Position numbers and translations under genes: made by a program. From Waddliaceae bacterium (lineage in GTDB: Bacteria; Chlamydiota; Chlamydiia; Chlamydiales; SLOH01), in contig SLOH01000164.1 in the NCBI GenBank assembly GCA_007132595.1, positions 1 to 6,555 on the forward strand: a DNA stretch of 6,555 bases, given 5' to 3'. The stretch's first letter is position 1. Each line of letters starts with the position of its first letter. The notes under the pieces are model-generated. The model had not been told where the DNA came from, ran no database searches, and saw nothing but the letters and a program-made list of their open reading frames with translations. Of this stretch, positions 5,229 to 6,555 are shown one piece after another.

Positions 5229-6555
5229 ATGAAAATGCGTTTGATTCTAGGTCCGAGGCATGTGATAATCTCGTGGGGAATCGATCCGACGCTTTTTGCG
5301 AAACACTCAAGGGACTGGCTGTTTCCGTGTTCGTCTTTCCCAAAAATTAAAACCGGATCGTCAAGCTGCGCTTCGGGAATGCATGTGATATCTACGAGCA
5401 TGTAATCCATGCAGATTTTTCCCACCATTGGCGCCTGTTTTCCTCGGATGACAACACTTGCTTTTCCACTGAAAGAGCGAAGCATTCCATCAAAATATCC
5501 GAGAGGAATCACAGCTAAGCGACTCTCTTGATTCACTATATGACTGCACCCATAGCTGACGGCCTCTCCTTTCTTCGCAAAGTTAATCCCAACAATTCTT
5601 GAGGTAAGTGAAAGTGCCGGTTGCAGGTCAATCGCACTTTGCCAAAAGGAGGGAAGTCCAAATAGCGCAAGGCCGATTCTGACCATATTATATTGGGGAA
5701 AATTGAAGCGAAGCAGCGCTGAGGAGTTGGCAGCGTGCTTAAATGGAATCACGATACCTGTCTTCTCAATTGCTTCAATCACATCGTCAAACTGCTTGAC
5801 TTGAGAAAGCGTTAAAGAGTCGAAGTTTGGATCGTCAGCCGAAGGAAAGTGAGTCATGATCCCTCTCAAGATAAGCCCTTTTTTTTGAATCTCTCTTGCA
5901 AGAGTGAGCGCCTCTTCTGCTCTGCAGCCAAATCGCTTCATCCCGGTGTCCACATGCAAGTGTACTTTTACATTCTCAAGCGCTTGGATCATGGAAAGAT
6001 CGCTGACTCCTACCTGAAGATCCCACTTGGAGCATAATTTCGCTTCGCTGGCAGTTGCATTGAGGACAAAAATGTCTTGCACAATGCCCGCCCGTCTTAA
6101 ATTGATTGCTTCATCAACGTGAGAAACCCCAATGAGATTGATCCCGCAGCTCTGCAGATGGTAAGAGAGTCTGTTTGCGTCTGTTCCATAGGCAAACGCT
6201 TTGACAATTGCCATTATTTGTGTTGCCTCTGGAAGAGACTCTTGGACTTTACGAACATTTGCCGAAATAGTGGCTAAATTAACGCTTAAGAGATTGGTTG
6301 GCAAAGTCTCTTGAATGGCATCAAGAGGGATTTTTTTCTTACCTTTAATTAAAACCGCATCCTTTTCTCCGGCTCTTCTTTGTATCTCTTTCAGTGCGGA
6401 AGAAAAGTCCTGACATATTGTATGCGGCGTTTTGAGATGAACTGTTTGGTCATACACCGCCACATAATCTAAATTTGCTTGGTCGATGATCTTCTCAATT
6501 GTTTTTGTCTCCGTTTGATCCCTTACTCCTCCAAAAAGAAACAGCCGCTTTTTTC
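5153..6555 (-). CDS. alr: MurF-alanine racemase fusion, 3' part (5' end beyond the window)
   Basis: The frame is open to the right edge, so the gene is partial. Upstream of the first possible internal start (GTG at 6463) the translation continues with KKRLFLFGGVRDQ and more. About 6555-6302 resembles the end of MurF, which adds D-Ala-D-Ala to UDP-MurNAc-tripeptide; the segment at 6340-6380, with AGEKDAVLIKG, corresponds to its C-terminal VLVKGSR region. About 6301 onward is a full PLP-dependent alanine racemase (L-Ala to D-Ala): the PLP lysine in VKAFAYG (codon 6202-6200), VDTGMKRFG, MVRIG, the catalytic tyrosine in VSYGCSH (codon 5554-5552), GYFDG, GKICMDYMLVDIT, and the ending IPHEIITCLGPRIKR. 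KAFAYG, in place of the common KANAYG, is what I recall from MurF-Alr fusions of Bacteroidetes. A ~20-residue Ser/Phe-rich tail follows the usual Alr end and overlaps the convergent gene. The racemase call is very firm and the fusion is likely. Role: supplying and using D-alanine in peptidoglycan synthesis. Confidence 0.9.
   Translation of the reverse strand, partial: KKRLFLFGGVRDQTETKTIEKIIDQANLDYVAVYDQTVHLKTPHTICQDFSSALKEIQRRAGEKDAVLIKGKKKIPLDAIQETLPTNLLSVNLATISANVRKVQESLPEATQIMAIVKAFAYGTDANRLSYHLQSCGINLIGVSHVDEAINLRRAGIVQDIFVLNATASEAKLCSKWDLQVGVSDLSMIQALENVKVHLHVDTGMKRFGCRAEEALTLAREIQKKGLILRGIMTHFPSADDPNFDSLTLSQVKQFDDVIEAIEKTGIVIPFKHAANSSALLRFNFPQYNMVRIGLALFGLPSFWQSAIDLQPALSLTSRIVGINFAKKGEAVSYGCSHIVNQESRLAVIPLGYFDGMLRSFSGKASVVIRGKQAPMVGKICMDYMLVDITCIPEAQLDDPVLIFGKDEHGNSQSLECFAKSVGSIPHEIITCLGPRIKRIFIYEESFFSSHSSEFKSAAPFRSSAL

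Noticed and set aside
5229..5340. Intrinsic terminator for the chaperone operon downstream of 5228
   Set aside because: No stable GC-rich stem followed by a T-run was seen; the region is the conserved racemase C-terminus on the other strand.
5849..6037. 62-codon plus-strand frame opposite the alanine racemase domain
   Set aside because: It is antisense to conserved racemase motifs; no ribosome site or family resemblance.
6461..6463. GTG at 6463 (minus strand) as the start of a stand-alone alanine racemase
   Set aside because: The frame stays open upstream to the window edge with MurF-like sequence, there is no Shine-Dalgarno, and starting here would leave a ~50-residue MurF-like remnant before the Alr domain.

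Overview
The window looks like part of the chromosome of a chlamydia-like obligate intracellular bacterium (Chlamydiota, environmental lineages such as the Parachlamydiales). This is inference. It rests on an LcrH/SycD-type type III secretion chaperone, a tightly coupled small protein with an Inc-like hydrophobic core, a large cytosolic protein with a phosphatase-like P-loop typical of host-directed effectors, and moderate-to-low GC. No 16S rRNA, tRNA or other decisive taxonomic marker is present, so another intracellular Gram-negative lineage is not excluded.

Layout. Five genes fill almost all of the window. (1) 17-2134 (+): a 705-residue soluble protein of unknown family with a C-x5-K loop resembling the C-x5-R loop of SopB/IpgD-like phosphoinositide phosphatases; its reading frame is open to the left window edge. 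(2) 2070-3575 (-): a complete M32 (carboxypeptidase Taq) zinc metallocarboxypeptidase. (3) 3576-3693: the only real intergenic region, between divergent genes, with a TGnTATAAT extended -10 and a 17-nt near-palindrome that supplies a -35-like hexamer on each strand. (4) 3694-4389 (+) and 4389-5228 (+): a two-gene operon of an LcrH/SycD chaperone and a protein with a hydrophobic core and acidic tail, joined by a TAATG stop/start overlap. (5) 5153-6555 (-): the 3' part of a MurF-alanine racemase fusion gene running off the right edge.

How the genes may work together. The chaperone and its coupled partner are the clearest functional unit: the partner is probably a secretion substrate (Inc-like effector or membrane-inserting translocator). 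Its acidic tail carries a degenerate duplication around a PDYS tyrosine motif. The MurF-Alr fusion would link D-alanine production to addition of D-Ala-D-Ala to the peptidoglycan precursor. The M32 peptidase is a cytosolic housekeeping enzyme. Both convergent gene pairs overlap tail-to-tail (65 and 76 bp), and no convincing intrinsic terminator was seen. No CRISPR array, insertion sequence, tRNA or rRNA was seen.
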